Shown: piece by piece, positions 49,602-59,352 of the stretch
Position numbering within the stretch: position 1 is the stretch's first letter
How the letters are laid out: each line of letters starts with the position of its first letter
Source of the DNA: JAWKOK01 sp963848115
GTDB taxonomy: Bacteria > Chloroflexota > Anaerolineae > Caldilineales > Caldilineaceae
DNA length: 64,000 nt
Direction: 5' to 3'
Assembly: GCA_963848115.1 (NCBI GenBank)
Contig: CAWKCP010000014.1
Location: 1 to 64,000, forward strand
Program-made: the position numbers and the translations under genes
The notes under the pieces: model-generated
Databases searched by the model: none
Seen by the model: the letters and a program-made list of their open reading frames with translations, nothing else
What the model was told of the DNA's origin: nothing

Positions 49602-51830
49602 CTAGCGACGCCGATCACGTCCGCCGCCACGTCGGTCACCGCCGCCGCGACCGCCGCGGTCACCGCCACGTCCGCCGCCACCGCTGCGTCCGCCGGAATC
49701 TCGCTTGCGGGCTTCTTCGGCGGTCCAGCCTTCGAGTACGGCCTGGCGGCTCATGCGCACCTTGCCGCTTGGATCGACATCAATGACCATGGCGGTCAGT
49801 TCATCACCCAACTTGGCGATGTCCTCAACCTTGTCGACTCGGTAGTCGGCAAGCTGGCTGATGTGGACCATGCCGTCCAATCCCGGTTTGATGTTGACGA
49901 AGGCGCCGTAGGCCTCGACACGAACCACGGTACCCGTGTAGATCTTGCCGACTTCGATGGTCTCAGTCAAACGCTCAATCTCGTCTCGGGCATGCTCAGC
50001 GCCAACGCCGGAGCCGGAGACGAAGACGGTGCCGTCCTCTTCGACATCGATCTTGACTTCAAAGTTATCCTGAAGTGCTCGGATGGTCTTGCCACCCGGC
50101 CCGATCAACTGACCAATTTTCTCAGGGTCGATGTTGACGGTGAGGATGCGCGGTGCAAACTCGCTCATCTCTTCACGTGGCGTGGGCAACGCTTCGAGCA
50201 TCTTTTCCATGATGTACATGCGGCCTACACGGGCCTGCTCCAACGCTTCTTCCAGAATGCTGAAATCAAGACCCTTGATCTTCAGATCCATCTGCAAAGC
50301 GGTGACGCCGTGCTCGGTGCCGGCGACTTTGAAGTCCATGTCGCCGAGTGCATCCTCAAGACCTTGAATGTCACTCAACACACGATAAGCGCCCGATTCG
50401 GGATCCTGGATGAGGCCCATGGCGATACCAGAGACCGGCGCCGTGATGGGCACACCGGCATCCATCAACGACAGAGTGCTGCCACAGACGGAGCCCATGC
50501 TGGTCGAACCGTTGCTGCTGATCGCTTCGCTGACCAGACGCAGGGTATAGGGGAAGTCCTCAGGAATCACAGGCTTCAGTGCACGTTCCGCCAGAGCGCC
50601 ATGGCCGATCTCTCGACGCTTGGTGCCGCGCAGCGGATATGCTTCGCCCGTGCTGTAGGGCGGGAAGTTGTAGTGGTGGATGTACTTTTTGGTCGAGATG
50701 GGCTGGAGCGTATCCAGACGTTGCGCATCGCCCGGCGTACCCAGGGTGGTCAACGTCAATACATGGGTTTCGCCACGCATGAAGAGGCCGGAGCCATGGG
50801 TGCGCGGCAGCCTGCCGACCTGGGCGCTGATGGGGCGAATCGTGGTCGTCTCACGGCCGTCCGGACGAATGCCCTCGGCCAGGATGCGTGCACGGGTCAC
50901 CTCTTTGAAGACGATGTCCAGGGCGTCACCGATGTCTTTAGCGTCGACAGTACCTTCTTCGACACGGTCGGCAAAGATCTCTTCGATCTCCGTACGAACC
51001 GCGTCCCTGCCCTCTTTCAATGCCTTCTTGCCGGGGCCTTCCGCAATCACAGCGGCCAGTTTGTCTGTGGCTAGCGCACGGACTTCTTCAGTGACCTCTT
51101 CGGCAGGCAGGAAGACCGGGTAATTCTCAACCTTGGGCTTGCCGATCTGTTCGCGCATCTCCTTGATGATCTCAACAACCGGCTGCATGGACTCATGGGC
51201 CAGTTTGAGCGCCTCCAGCATCATGTCTTCGGGCAGCTCATTGGCGCCGGCCTCGACCATGAGAATATTGTCATCGGTTCCGGCAACCACCAGATTCAGG
51301 CTGCTCAGCTCCAACTGGTCGGCTGTCGGATTGACCACATACGCGCCGTCGACAAAGCCGATGGCGGAGGCAGCGACCGGACCATTCCACGGAATGTCGC
51401 TGATGGTCAGCGCAGCCGAGGCAGCGATGATCGCCAGCGGGTCCATGAGATTCTCGCCGTCGGAACTGAGCGTGTAGATGATGATCTGTACTTCGTTGCG
51501 CATGCCCTTGGGGAAGAGCGGGCGCAGCGGGCGATCCACCAGGCGGGCAAGCAGAATCGCCTGCTCGCTGGGTCGGCCTTCTCGGCGGAAGAAGCTGCCG
51601 GGGATGCGACCCGCAGCATAGAGTCGTTCTTCAAATTCGATTGTCATGGGGAAGAAGTTCATCCCCGAACGAACATCATGGCTCATGGTGGCCACGGCCA
51701 TCAATACCGTATCGCCGTAGCGTACGGTCACAGCGCCGCCTGCCTGTGCAGCCAGAACGCCGGTTTCAATGCTCAGCGTACGTCCACCGACCTCGGTGGT
51801 AAAGACCTGAGCGCCATCAAACATTTGCAT
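49602..51830 (-). CDS. pnp: Polyribonucleotide nucleotidyltransferase
   Basis: 742 residues from the ATG at 51830 (AAGGAGAATG upstream). Two RNase PH domains are seen (EFEERLYAAGRIPGSFFRRE; RGTKRREIGHGALAERAL and MDFKVAGTEHGVTALQMDLK), then a KH domain (IGPGGKTIRAL) and an S1 domain (GTVVRVEAYGAFVNIKPGLD). A low-complexity Arg/Gly tail (~30 residues) replaces the common acidic end and may bind RNA. PNPase degrades RNA 3'-to-5' with phosphate in the RNA degradosome. It lies downstream of rpsO, as in most bacteria, with a 410-base gap containing a hairpin. Confidence 0.97.
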   Translation of the reverse strand: MQMFDGAQVFTTEVGGRTLSIETGVLAAQAGGAVTVRYGDTVLMAVATMSHDVRSGMNFFPMTIEFEERLYAAGRIPGSFFRREGRPSEQAILLARLVDRPLRPLFPKGMRNEVQIIIYTLSSDGENLMDPLAIIAASAALTISDIPWNGPVAASAIGFVDGAYVVNPTADQLELSSLNLVVAGTDDNILMVEAGANELPEDMMLEALKLAHESMQPVVEIIKEMREQIGKPKVENYPVFLPAEEVTEEVRALATDKLAAVIAEGPGKKALKEGRDAVRTEIEEIFADRVEEGTVDAKDIGDALDIVFKEVTRARILAEGIRPDGRETTTIRPISAQVGRLPRTHGSGLFMRGETHVLTLTTLGTPGDAQRLDTLQPISTKKYIHHYNFPPYSTGEAYPLRGTKRREIGHGALAERALKPVIPEDFPYTLRLVSEAISSNGSTSMGSVCGSTLSLMDAGVPITAPVSGIAMGLIQDPESGAYRVLSDIQGLEDALGDMDFKVAGTEHGVTALQMDLKIKGLDFSILEEALEQARVGRMYIMEKMLEALPTPREEMSEFAPRILTVNIDPEKIGQLIGPGGKTIRALQDNFEVKIDVEEDGTVFVSGSGVGAEHARDEIERLTETIEVGKIYTGTVVRVEAYGAFVNIKPGLDGMVHISQLADYRVDKVEDIAKLGDELTAMVIDVDPSGKVRMSRQAVLEGWTAEEARKRDSGGRSGGGGRGGDRGGRGGGDRRGGGRDRRR

Positions 51831-52240
51831 TGTTTCATTCTCCTTAGAACAGTTTCTTCTGCGGACGCGTAAAACGCGCAAGTGCGAATCTACACGCGGC
51901 AGAATGCAAATAACATTTCGATGGCAGTGCAGCGGGAGTTGTCAATCGAGAGGCGAGGTGCGGAACTGGAGACCGGGTCGAAATGAGGCTGATTGTCCTG
52001 ACTTCAGCAATATCCCCACTTCGGCACGCTTTCCAATGCCGGACCTCAATGTTCGCTACTCAGAGCGAGCCCAACAATTGCGCAAATTCGCCGCTACACG
52101 TCCATCATTTAACAATAACGAATGCCGTAGCAATTCGTTCCGTCTACCGACCCGCACAGCACGCTGCACGGATACTACCTACTGGATAAGCAGAGGGGCG
52201 AAAGTCGTATCGTAGACTTCCCGCCCCGTCACTGTCAATC
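51831..52240. other. rpsO-pnp intergenic region
   Basis: 410 bases with no supported gene. The only structure seen is the hairpin at 52196-52230 near the rpsO end. Confidence 0.5.
52196..52230 (-). ncRNA. Hairpin downstream of rpsO
   Basis: Stem of 12-13 pairs with one bulge (around GGGGCG and CGCCCC), loop of 8 bases, just after the rpsO stop on the minus strand. It could be an attenuator, an RNase III target as known between rpsO and pnp in Escherichia coli, or a transcript end. It has no long T-run. Confidence 0.45.
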
Positions 52241-52510
52241 CTATTTTCGCAGACCTAAGCGCTGAATCAACTTCTGATACCGTTCGCTGTCCTTGCGCTT
52301 CAGGTAAGCGAGATGCCGCCTGCGCTGTCCAACCAACTTAAGAAGTCCCCGCCTTGAACCCTCATCGTGCTTGTGGGTGTTCAAGTGATCAATGAGTCCA
52401 TTGATACGGGTTGTCAGCAATGCCACCTGAACTTCGGGTGAACCGGTGTCATTGTCGCTAATCCGAAACTCTTCAATCAGCTGCGTCTTTTCCACACCAC
52501 CCATACTCAT
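52241..52510 (-). CDS. rpsO: 30S ribosomal protein S15
   Basis: 89 residues, the family length. QLIEEFRISDNDTGSPEVQV, TTRINGLIDHLNTHKHDEGS and RRHLAYLKRKDSERYQKLIQ are typical. S15 binds 16S rRNA and also its own message in some bacteria. The ATG at 52510 follows AAGGGGAG. It is the first gene of the rpsO-pnp unit, preceded by a promoter at 52633-52661 and a leader of ~115 bases. Confidence 0.98.
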   Translation of the reverse strand: MSMGGVEKTQLIEEFRISDNDTGSPEVQVALLTTRINGLIDHLNTHKHDEGSRRGLLKLVGQRRRHLAYLKRKDSERYQKLIQRLGLRK

Positions 52511-52632
52511 TCGGTACTCCCCTTGTCAAGCCTGGAATACTACATTTCTCATCTGCAGTGCGACCCACTGCAAGGCCTATTAGCCAAACCACCGCTGTAC
52601 CGGGCGCATGATCGAGCTCAATAGCTCAAGAC

Positions 52633-52661
52633 AGTATACCCGATTAGCACATATTTTCCAA
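52633..52661 (-). promoter_or_regulatory. Promoter of rpsO
   Basis: Minus-strand TTGGAA (52661-52656), 17 bases, TATACT (52638-52633). It predicts a ~115-base leader with a GAGCTATTGAGCTC palindrome at its start. Confidence 0.55.
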
Positions 52662-52880
52662 ATCTTGTCGATGTGTCGCCCAAAGGGGATACAAGGTGGG
52701 ACCACTCGTGTGAGGTACGAACCGACGCCCTGCCCCTTGCTGCTCGCATAGACCGATTGGTTTCAGCAATTCTACATGTGTCTATCGGTAGGGGGTAAGG
52801 ACTCCTGCCCTACGGTGCGAAGTGATTCTGAAGCCGGCTCGCCATGACAAGCTTAGAATTGCTGCCTGCTTTTTGATGGT

Positions 52881-52909
52881 TTGACACTTGCGTCACCATG
52901 TCCTATCAT
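52881..52909 (+). promoter_or_regulatory. Promoter of the giant LTD gene
   Basis: TTGACA, 17 bases, TATCAT. It lies 86 bases before the ATG at 52995 and shows that the open frame from 52881 is not all coding. Confidence 0.6.
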
Positions 52910-52994
52910 CGGGAGGACAGACTCAAAGTCAAATCACATAGACGGACCGTTTCCACAGATTTTGTGTACTTCTAATCCCTCGGGAGGTACAGAA

Positions 52995-55900
52995 ATGGGA
53001 TCTTTTCGCAGCCGGCTGCGCCTACTCAACATTGACGCCGGACGTCCATCTCGTCAATCCAACCCAGCATGGTCATGGCTCACAAGTGTTCTGATCTGTG
53101 CCGTCGCACTTCTGGTCACTCTTGTGCTTCCTGCACATCTGTCTGGCTCCAGCCGACATGGGTCGATGTACGCTGCGATCTCATCGGCTGCTCCACTGGC
53201 GACGGGGAAAAATTCCGCCGAGACCAACGCCGTCACTGCTACGCTTCCCATTACCAATCCGCAACCACTTGCTACCACACAACTGACGACAGTGACGACT
53301 TCGTTGGAGACAGTCCCGACAGAACTCCCAGCCCCCGGCCCATCTGACACGCCCATTGCAACTGGGATATCGACCGACGCCGCGACCACAACTCCGACCA
53401 TGACTGCGATCTCAATTCCGACAGAGACAACTACTTTCACGACTAAGCCGCCAACCGAGACAGCGACGCCAATCTCGATTTCAATCTCGGCGGAGACTGC
53501 CACGCACACACCTGAACCCCCGACAGACACAGCGACCCCAATTCCCACAGACACTCCGATCTCTACACCTGAACCACCAACTGATACGCCGGAGCCTGCT
53601 GTCGTCGAACCGATGGAGATCTTCATCAGCGAATTCTTGGCAAACCCCAAGGCCGTGAATGACAGCGCAGGCGAGTACATCGAGTTGTTCAACGGCGGAG
53701 CGGGAACGGTCAATCTCGCCGATTGGCGGATCGAGGATCTGGACGGCGAGGGACACACAATAGCCGTCGAACTGCTCATTCAGCCGGGAGCCTATCTGGT
53801 TTTGGGCCGCAACGGTACGTTTGTCGACAACGGCGGCGTGGTTGTCAACTATGTTTATAGCGGCTTCCAGCTGGCCAATGGCGACGATGAAATCGTGCTT
53901 CTTTCACCCTCCGGCGTCGCAGTTGACAGTGTCATTTGGGGCGCCGGGTTGACAATTGATGCAGGCGCAAGTCTCGAACGGTCCGACTTCACGGTAGCCG
54001 ATTCATGGATCCCGGCATCTTCACCGTGGCCGGGATCAGCCAGCGACTGGGGCAGTCCCGGTTTGCCCTATCAAGCGTCGTCGCCCACGCCGGTATCCAC
54101 GCCCGTACCCACATCGACAGCCATGCCGACGCCGGTTCCAACATCCACAGAAACAGCGACAGAAACGCCGACAGTTGCGTACACTGGCACGCCTGTGCCA
54201 ACGCAGCCGGGGCCCAACCCGACTGCTTCAGAGACTAGCGAACCATCTGCCACTTTAGCGAGCACAGCGACGGGCACGCCGACGCCTATCCCTACCCCTG
54301 AGCCGTCAGCCACAGCAGGCCCGACGCTCTCTAAGCCGTTAATCTTCATCAGCGAATTCCTGGCAGACCCGAAGGCAGTCGGCGACGAAATGGGCGAATT
54401 CATCGAGCTGTACAATGCAGGCGATGCTGCCGTCAATCTCAATGGGTGGATTCTGGCCGATCTCGACACCGACAACTTCGTGATCAATGCAGATCTGATT
54501 ATCCAGCCCGATCAGTATTCTGTATTGGCGCGCAGTAGCGACCTAGCCGTCAACGGCGGCGTATCTGCGAATTTCCAATTCAACGGCATGGCACTGGCCA
54601 ATAGTGCAGACGAAATCATACTGTTGATGCCCGATGGCGTCGAAGCCGATCGGTTCGAATGGAGCAGCGGCGATGTCACGGCAGGCGCCAGCCTGGAACG
54701 TGCCTCTTTCGATGGCGCGGACACCTGGGAAACGGCCACAGCGCAATGGCCAGGCTCCGCTGGCGACGCGGGCAGTCCAGGGACCGCATTCATTCCGTCG
54801 CCCCCAACATTGACGCCCGTGGCAACGCCTGTATCGACACAGGTGTCGACACCTTGGCTCACATCAACGCCCACCCAAACGACAGCGCCCACCGGCGTCC
54901 CGCTGACCCCACGCTCCACACCAACACCCGGTCCGCCGCCCTCTGTCTACATCAGCGAGTTTCTCGCCAATCCGAAAGCAGTCGGCGATGAGTTCGGCGA
55001 GTTCATCGAACTGTTCAATGCCGGCAGTGTCACCGTCAATCTCAACGGCTGGATGTTGACCGACCTCGACAGGGACAATTTCGTCATCAATGCGGATCTC
55101 TACATTCAACCCAACCAGTATCTCGTGCTGGCTCGCAACGATGATATGACCGTCAACGGCGGACTACCCGTCGACTACATCGTCACCGGCATCAACCTGG
55201 CCAACACCGGCGACGAGATCCTGTTGCTAAGGCCGAATGGCCAGGAAACGGATCGCATTGAATGGGGCGATGGTACGGGCCATGGGATTGTTGCCGGAGC
55301 CAGCCTGGAGCGAGTCTCCTTTGATCCGGCCGGCGTCTGGGTCACAGCTCAAACGCCGTGGATAGGATCCGCCGGGGATTCAGGCAGCCCATCAACCGCC
55401 TATCGCCCACCTGCTGCCACACGGACACCGACACTGGCGCCGACACCGGTTGCAACACCAACAACGATACCGCTAACGCAACTACCCACACCTACTAACG
55501 ACCCTAGCCAACATCCAACGCCCGGCCCGCTTCCTGCTGTCTTTATCAGCGAGTTCCTGGCCGATCCTGCAGCGGTCGAAGATGGCAGTGGTGAATTCAT
55601 TGAGATATTCAACGCCGACACGGAAGCGATCAATCTCAAGGGCTGGATCTTAGCTGATCTGGGCAGTGATCGACATGCGATCACCGCCGACCTTGAAGTT
55701 GAGGCGCATGGCTACGTCGTTCTGGGTGTCAGCGGCAATCGAGCTGACAATGGCGGCGTTCCGGTTGACTACGTCTACAGCGGCATCCAACTTGCCAACG
55801 GTGATGACGAAATCTTGTTGCTTGCTCCTGGCGAAGTGGAGGTTGACAGCGTCGACTGGGGCAATGACAGCGGCCTGACAATACGCCGCGGTGTGAGCTT

Positions 55901-58900
55901 TGAACGGACGACATTTGGCCCTGATTTCAGATGGCTGGCGGTCGGTGCGCCCTGGCCCGGCTCGGCAGGAGATTCAGGCACGCCCGGCTCCGCCTATATT
56001 GCGCAAACAGAACCGCCAATCCTGATCCCATCGCCGACGGCGACGACTGCACCCACTACTCCACCCGGGTCTGGATCCGCAAAGGCCCTTCAGATCAGTG
56101 AGTTCCTCGCTGATCCGAAGGCCGCAGACGACAGCGACGGCGAATACATCGAAATCTTCAATGCCGACGCCGAGCCGGCAAATCTGCGCGGCTGGTTACT
56201 TGCAGACCGGGGCAAGGACAGCCATACGATCGCCGTCGATCTGATCCTTGAGCCTGGCGGCTACGTTGTACTTGGGCGCAACGACAACCGAACTGTGAAC
56301 GGCAATGTGCCCGTCGACTACGTCTATGGCGGCTTCAGCCTGGCAAACAACACGGACGAAATCCTACTGCTGGCCCCTGACGGTAGCGAGGTCGACCGGG
56401 TAATCTGGGGCAGCGGATCAGAGCTTTTAACCACGCCCGGCGCCAGCTTGGAACGTTCGGCCACGGAGCTGAATGACTGGGGCACTGCGCAGATACCATG
56501 GCCCGGATCCGCTGGGGATTTCGGATCGCCAGGCGCGGCGAATCCGACCCACGGCACGCCTAGCCCGACCGTGACCCCAGCTGTCCCAGGTATGCCGTCG
56601 CCGACTCCGGGCTCGACTGCACAACCGTCGACAGCCTGGCGCCCCTCGCCATCGATCAGTCCAATCCAGATCGATGAAGTCGCATTCCAAGGCGGCGACC
56701 ACGAATTTATGGTGCTTCGCAATGTCAGTTCCGAATCCATTTCCTTGGACGGATGGTCCATCGGCGACGCGGAGATTCCAGGCGATGGCGAAGGAATGTA
56801 CGCGTTACCCGGCGACATCGAGCTGACGTCAGGTGAGCGATATGTCATTGCCCGCACTGCACGCGGATTTTTTGCCGCGTTTGGCCGTCCTCCTGATGCA
56901 GAGATCGAATCATCTGATTCCTCAATCCTCACGTTGTCTAAGCGGTCGGATCTTGCATCCGGCCAGTTTGCGCTCAAAGACAGCGGCGATGAGATCGTGC
57001 TCCTAGACAATCAGATGGCAGTGGCTGATGCCCTGGCGTATAAGGATGGCGATCATGCAGCCCTGGCCATTACAGGAGAACTAGCGCCGCCATCCGGATT
57101 CAGCCTTCAGCGAGTGCCGGGCTCCATCTTTGATCCGGCCGTCGACCAGAGACATCGATATCTCTTCGCACGCCCGCGCCCGTTTGAGTCGGTTCGCCTG
57201 CCGGCGCCCCGTCCAATCACCCCACCCTTCCTGGCCGACGGCTTGTTGGCTGTCTGGGGCACGTTGGGCGCCCAGAGCAACTTTTCGTCAGGCCGTACGG
57301 CTCCGCCGGGTTATCTCCTGGCAGCCGGCGAAGCTGAGGGCCTGCACTTCGTGGCTATCGCCGACCCGGCGCCCCAGATGCTGGCACAGGAATCTGAACA
57401 AGTCCGATCCATCATTCATCTGCCGGCCTGGTATGTGCAGAGTGCGGAAGAGAATACGGAAGAAAGGGCAGCCGGGGCAGAGGCGATCATCTATTCGTCT
57501 CAGACCGCTGCGCCGACCAGTCTGTCGGGCCTGCTTGACCATGTGCGAAACACGGGCGCTCCCGCGCAGTGGATAGCAGGCGACGGAGAACCGCCGGCAG
57601 AGTTTTCCGTTTTCGCGTCGGACAGCGTCGCTGCTCCGGGTAATCTCGCTCCAGCCTGGGCGCTGTGGGATAGAGCAAATCGCGCCCTACTGCCGGGCGG
57701 CAACAGCAATCCGCCGCTACCAGGCGAGGCGGCCCCACAGCCGCGTTACACCGGACTTGCCGTCGCCGATGTGACAGCCGCTGACGTCTCCACTGCGATA
57801 GCCATAGGCCGCGGCTGGCTGACCAATCGGCCCGGCCTGTGGATCACGTTGAGTGTGGTTGATAAAGACGGCAATGTCTGGTGGATGGGCGACTCGCTGG
57901 CCGGCAGCAATGAGATGACAGTCCGAATCGACTACGGCGATCTCGGCGGAGAGCCGGCCGGTCTTGCCGTCTGGCAGAATGGCAAGCCGTTGTACTCTCG
58001 CCAGAGCACCGAGATCGACGGCGCCTGGACGCTCACTATCCCAGTCCTGCCCGGCAGCAAGATTGCCGCTGTTGCGACCCAGGCAGACGGAGACTTCGCC
58101 CTCACTGCGCCGCTACACATTCAAGACAGTCCGGATTCTACCGTGCTGATCAGCGAGGTCATGCCTTCGCCCTCCCACGACTACAACGGCGACGGACATC
58201 TTGACAATGACGACGAGTACATTGAACTCTTCAATCCCGGCGGACTGCCGGTCTCGCTGGCGGGCTGGCGAATCAGCGACCGGCGAACCGAAGAGTTGGG
58301 CCGCTACCACTTTGTCTTCGGCAACGATCGCTATATCGGCGGCGGCCAACGACTGGTCCTTTGGCGTTCCGAAACCAACATCAACCTGGATGCTGAGGAT
58401 GATTACGTGCGTTTGACCGATGCCGACGGAAGGGAGATCGATCAACTTCACTGGGCCATCGCCGCACAGGGTAGTTCTTTCAGTCGAACAGAGGAAGAGC
58501 ATGAATGGCAGACCAATTCAGTACCGTCGCCAGGCGAGCCATTTGGCGGTCTCCACGGCACTGGACGCCACGAGGAGATCGTCATCGATCCGACTGAGGG
58601 CCAGGCAGGCGGTCCGCCCGGCTCAGTCGCCAATGCCAAACGGCAGGGACTTGAGCGCTCGGTCGAGTTTGAGGCGACGGTCGTGGCCCCACCAGGGCTC
58701 TTCAACTCAGCCATCTACGTGGCCGACGCCATGGCCTACACCGGCGAGCCGTTGGGCGGCATCGGCATCCAGGTCTATCTGCGCAGCGGGGAGTACCCGC
58801 CGTTGGCGGAAGGGGATCGAGTCCGCGTGCGCGGCATGACCCAATCGTTTCGGGGCGAAATGGAGGTAGTACTTGAAGAGCCAGAGCAGATTTGGCGACT

Positions 58901-59243
58901 GGAAGCGGGCGGAGCGCTTGCACCTGTGCCGGTCGGGGTCGACGACATCGGTGAGTCATTGGAAGGCCGTTTCGTGACATTTAGCGGGGTGGTCACCGGC
59001 TGGCAGGGAGACAGCATCTATTTGGGCGATCCGGACATTGATGACTTTGAGCAGCGTAAGGAGGAGGCCGTACGCGTCACGGTGCGTAGCAGCCTTGACT
59101 GGAGGAGGCCGTATGTGAAAGAAGGTGAACGCTACGTCGTGACCGGCGTTGTGGGGCAATTTGCCAAGGAAGCGCCATGGAACGGTGGGTATCGGGTACT
59201 GGTACGCTATCCAGATGACCTAGTGCAGACGAGCGAGGAGTAG
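52995..59243 (+). CDS. Giant secreted protein with seven lamin-tail (LTD) domains and an OB-fold tail
   Basis: 2,082 residues from the ATG at 52995 (GGGAGGTAC upstream). An N-terminal membrane anchor or signal (SWLTSVLICAVALLVTLVLP) precedes ~150 residues of Thr/Pro/Glu linker. Five near-identical LTD repeats begin at about residues 207, 449, 651, 849 and 1031, each with the pattern ISEFLA-P-A, GE(F/Y)IE(L/I)(F/Y)N, NL-GW, ANGDDEI-LL, WPGSA-D-G-P. A divergent LTD is at ~1221 (IQIDEVAFQGGDHEFMVLRN) and another at ~1716 (VLISEVMPSPSHDYNGDGHL, DDEYIELFNPGGLPVSLAGW). Residues ~1250-1700 contain a region with no named domain, and ~1886-2070 look like OB-fold repeats (FEATVVAPPGLFNSAIYVAD). Probably a surface protein; no transmembrane end or sortase motif is seen. 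Confidence 0.9.
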   Translation: MGSFRSRLRLLNIDAGRPSRQSNPAWSWLTSVLICAVALLVTLVLPAHLSGSSRHGSMYAAISSAAPLATGKNSAETNAVTATLPITNPQPLATTQLTTVTTSLETVPTELPAPGPSDTPIATGISTDAATTTPTMTAISIPTETTTFTTKPPTETATPISISISAETATHTPEPPTDTATPIPTDTPISTPEPPTDTPEPAVVEPMEIFISEFLANPKAVNDSAGEYIELFNGGAGTVNLADWRIEDLDGEGHTIAVELLIQPGAYLVLGRNGTFVDNGGVVVNYVYSGFQLANGDDEIVLLSPSGVAVDSVIWGAGLTIDAGASLERSDFTVADSWIPASSPWPGSASDWGSPGLPYQASSPTPVSTPVPTSTAMPTPVPTSTETATETPTVAYTGTPVPTQPGPNPTASETSEPSATLASTATGTPTPIPTPEPSATAGPTLSKPLIFISEFLADPKAVGDEMGEFIELYNAGDAAVNLNGWILADLDTDNFVINADLIIQPDQYSVLARSSDLAVNGGVSANFQFNGMALANSADEIILLMPDGVEADRFEWSSGDVTAGASLERASFDGADTWETATAQWPGSAGDAGSPGTAFIPSPPTLTPVATPVSTQVSTPWLTSTPTQTTAPTGVPLTPRSTPTPGPPPSVYISEFLANPKAVGDEFGEFIELFNAGSVTVNLNGWMLTDLDRDNFVINADLYIQPNQYLVLARNDDMTVNGGLPVDYIVTGINLANTGDEILLLRPNGQETDRIEWGDGTGHGIVAGASLERVSFDPAGVWVTAQTPWIGSAGDSGSPSTAYRPPAATRTPTLAPTPVATPTTIPLTQLPTPTNDPSQHPTPGPLPAVFISEFLADPAAVEDGSGEFIEIFNADTEAINLKGWILADLGSDRHAITADLEVEAHGYVVLGVSGNRADNGGVPVDYVYSGIQLANGDDEILLLAPGEVEVDSVDWGNDSGLTIRRGVSFERTTFGPDFRWLAVGAPWPGSAGDSGTPGSAYIAQTEPPILIPSPTATTAPTTPPGSGSAKALQISEFLADPKAADDSDGEYIEIFNADAEPANLRGWLLADRGKDSHTIAVDLILEPGGYVVLGRNDNRTVNGNVPVDYVYGGFSLANNTDEILLLAPDGSEVDRVIWGSGSELLTTPGASLERSATELNDWGTAQIPWPGSAGDFGSPGAANPTHGTPSPTVTPAVPGMPSPTPGSTAQPSTAWRPSPSISPIQIDEVAFQGGDHEFMVLRNVSSESISLDGWSIGDAEIPGDGEGMYALPGDIELTSGERYVIARTARGFFAAFGRPPDAEIESSDSSILTLSKRSDLASGQFALKDSGDEIVLLDNQMAVADALAYKDGDHAALAITGELAPPSGFSLQRVPGSIFDPAVDQRHRYLFARPRPFESVRLPAPRPITPPFLADGLLAVWGTLGAQSNFSSGRTAPPGYLLAAGEAEGLHFVAIADPAPQMLAQESEQVRSIIHLPAWYVQSAEENTEERAAGAEAIIYSSQTAAPTSLSGLLDHVRNTGAPAQWIAGDGEPPAEFSVFASDSVAAPGNLAPAWALWDRANRALLPGGNSNPPLPGEAAPQPRYTGLAVADVTAADVSTAIAIGRGWLTNRPGLWITLSVVDKDGNVWWMGDSLAGSNEMTVRIDYGDLGGEPAGLAVWQNGKPLYSRQSTEIDGAWTLTIPVLPGSKIAAVATQADGDFALTAPLHIQDSPDSTVLISEVMPSPSHDYNGDGHLDNDDEYIELFNPGGLPVSLAGWRISDRRTEELGRYHFVFGNDRYIGGGQRLVLWRSETNINLDAEDDYVRLTDADGREIDQLHWAIAAQGSSFSRTEEEHEWQTNSVPSPGEPFGGLHGTGRHEEIVIDPTEGQAGGPPGSVANAKRQGLERSVEFEATVVAPPGLFNSAIYVADAMAYTGEPLGGIGIQVYLRSGEYPPLAEGDRVRVRGMTQSFRGEMEVVLEEPEQIWRLEAGGALAPVPVGVDDIGESLEGRFVTFSGVVTGWQGDSIYLGDPDIDDFEQRKEEAVRVTVRSSLDWRRPYVKEGERYVVTGVVGQFAKEAPWNGGYRVLVRYPDDLVQTSEE

Positions 59244-59352
59244 AAGCCAGAGGTTTTTGGCGGTGGGTCGATTCCGCCAAGGTGTGTCACAATAGTGGTA
59301 GATCTCGACGCAATACCGCCCTGACGACACACGGCTGCTCCAGGAGGAGTCC

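Noticed and set aside
49863..51074. 403-codon plus-strand frame opposite pnp
   Set aside because: Complete overlap with pnp, whose domains are all present; typical antisense frame in GC-rich DNA.
51833..52215. Open frames between rpsO and pnp
   Set aside because: No ribosome site, no similarity; the region only shows a hairpin.
53100..58200. Minus-strand frames opposite the giant LTD gene
   Set aside because: They are mirror products of its biased codon use, with Ser/Gly/Val-rich nonsense.
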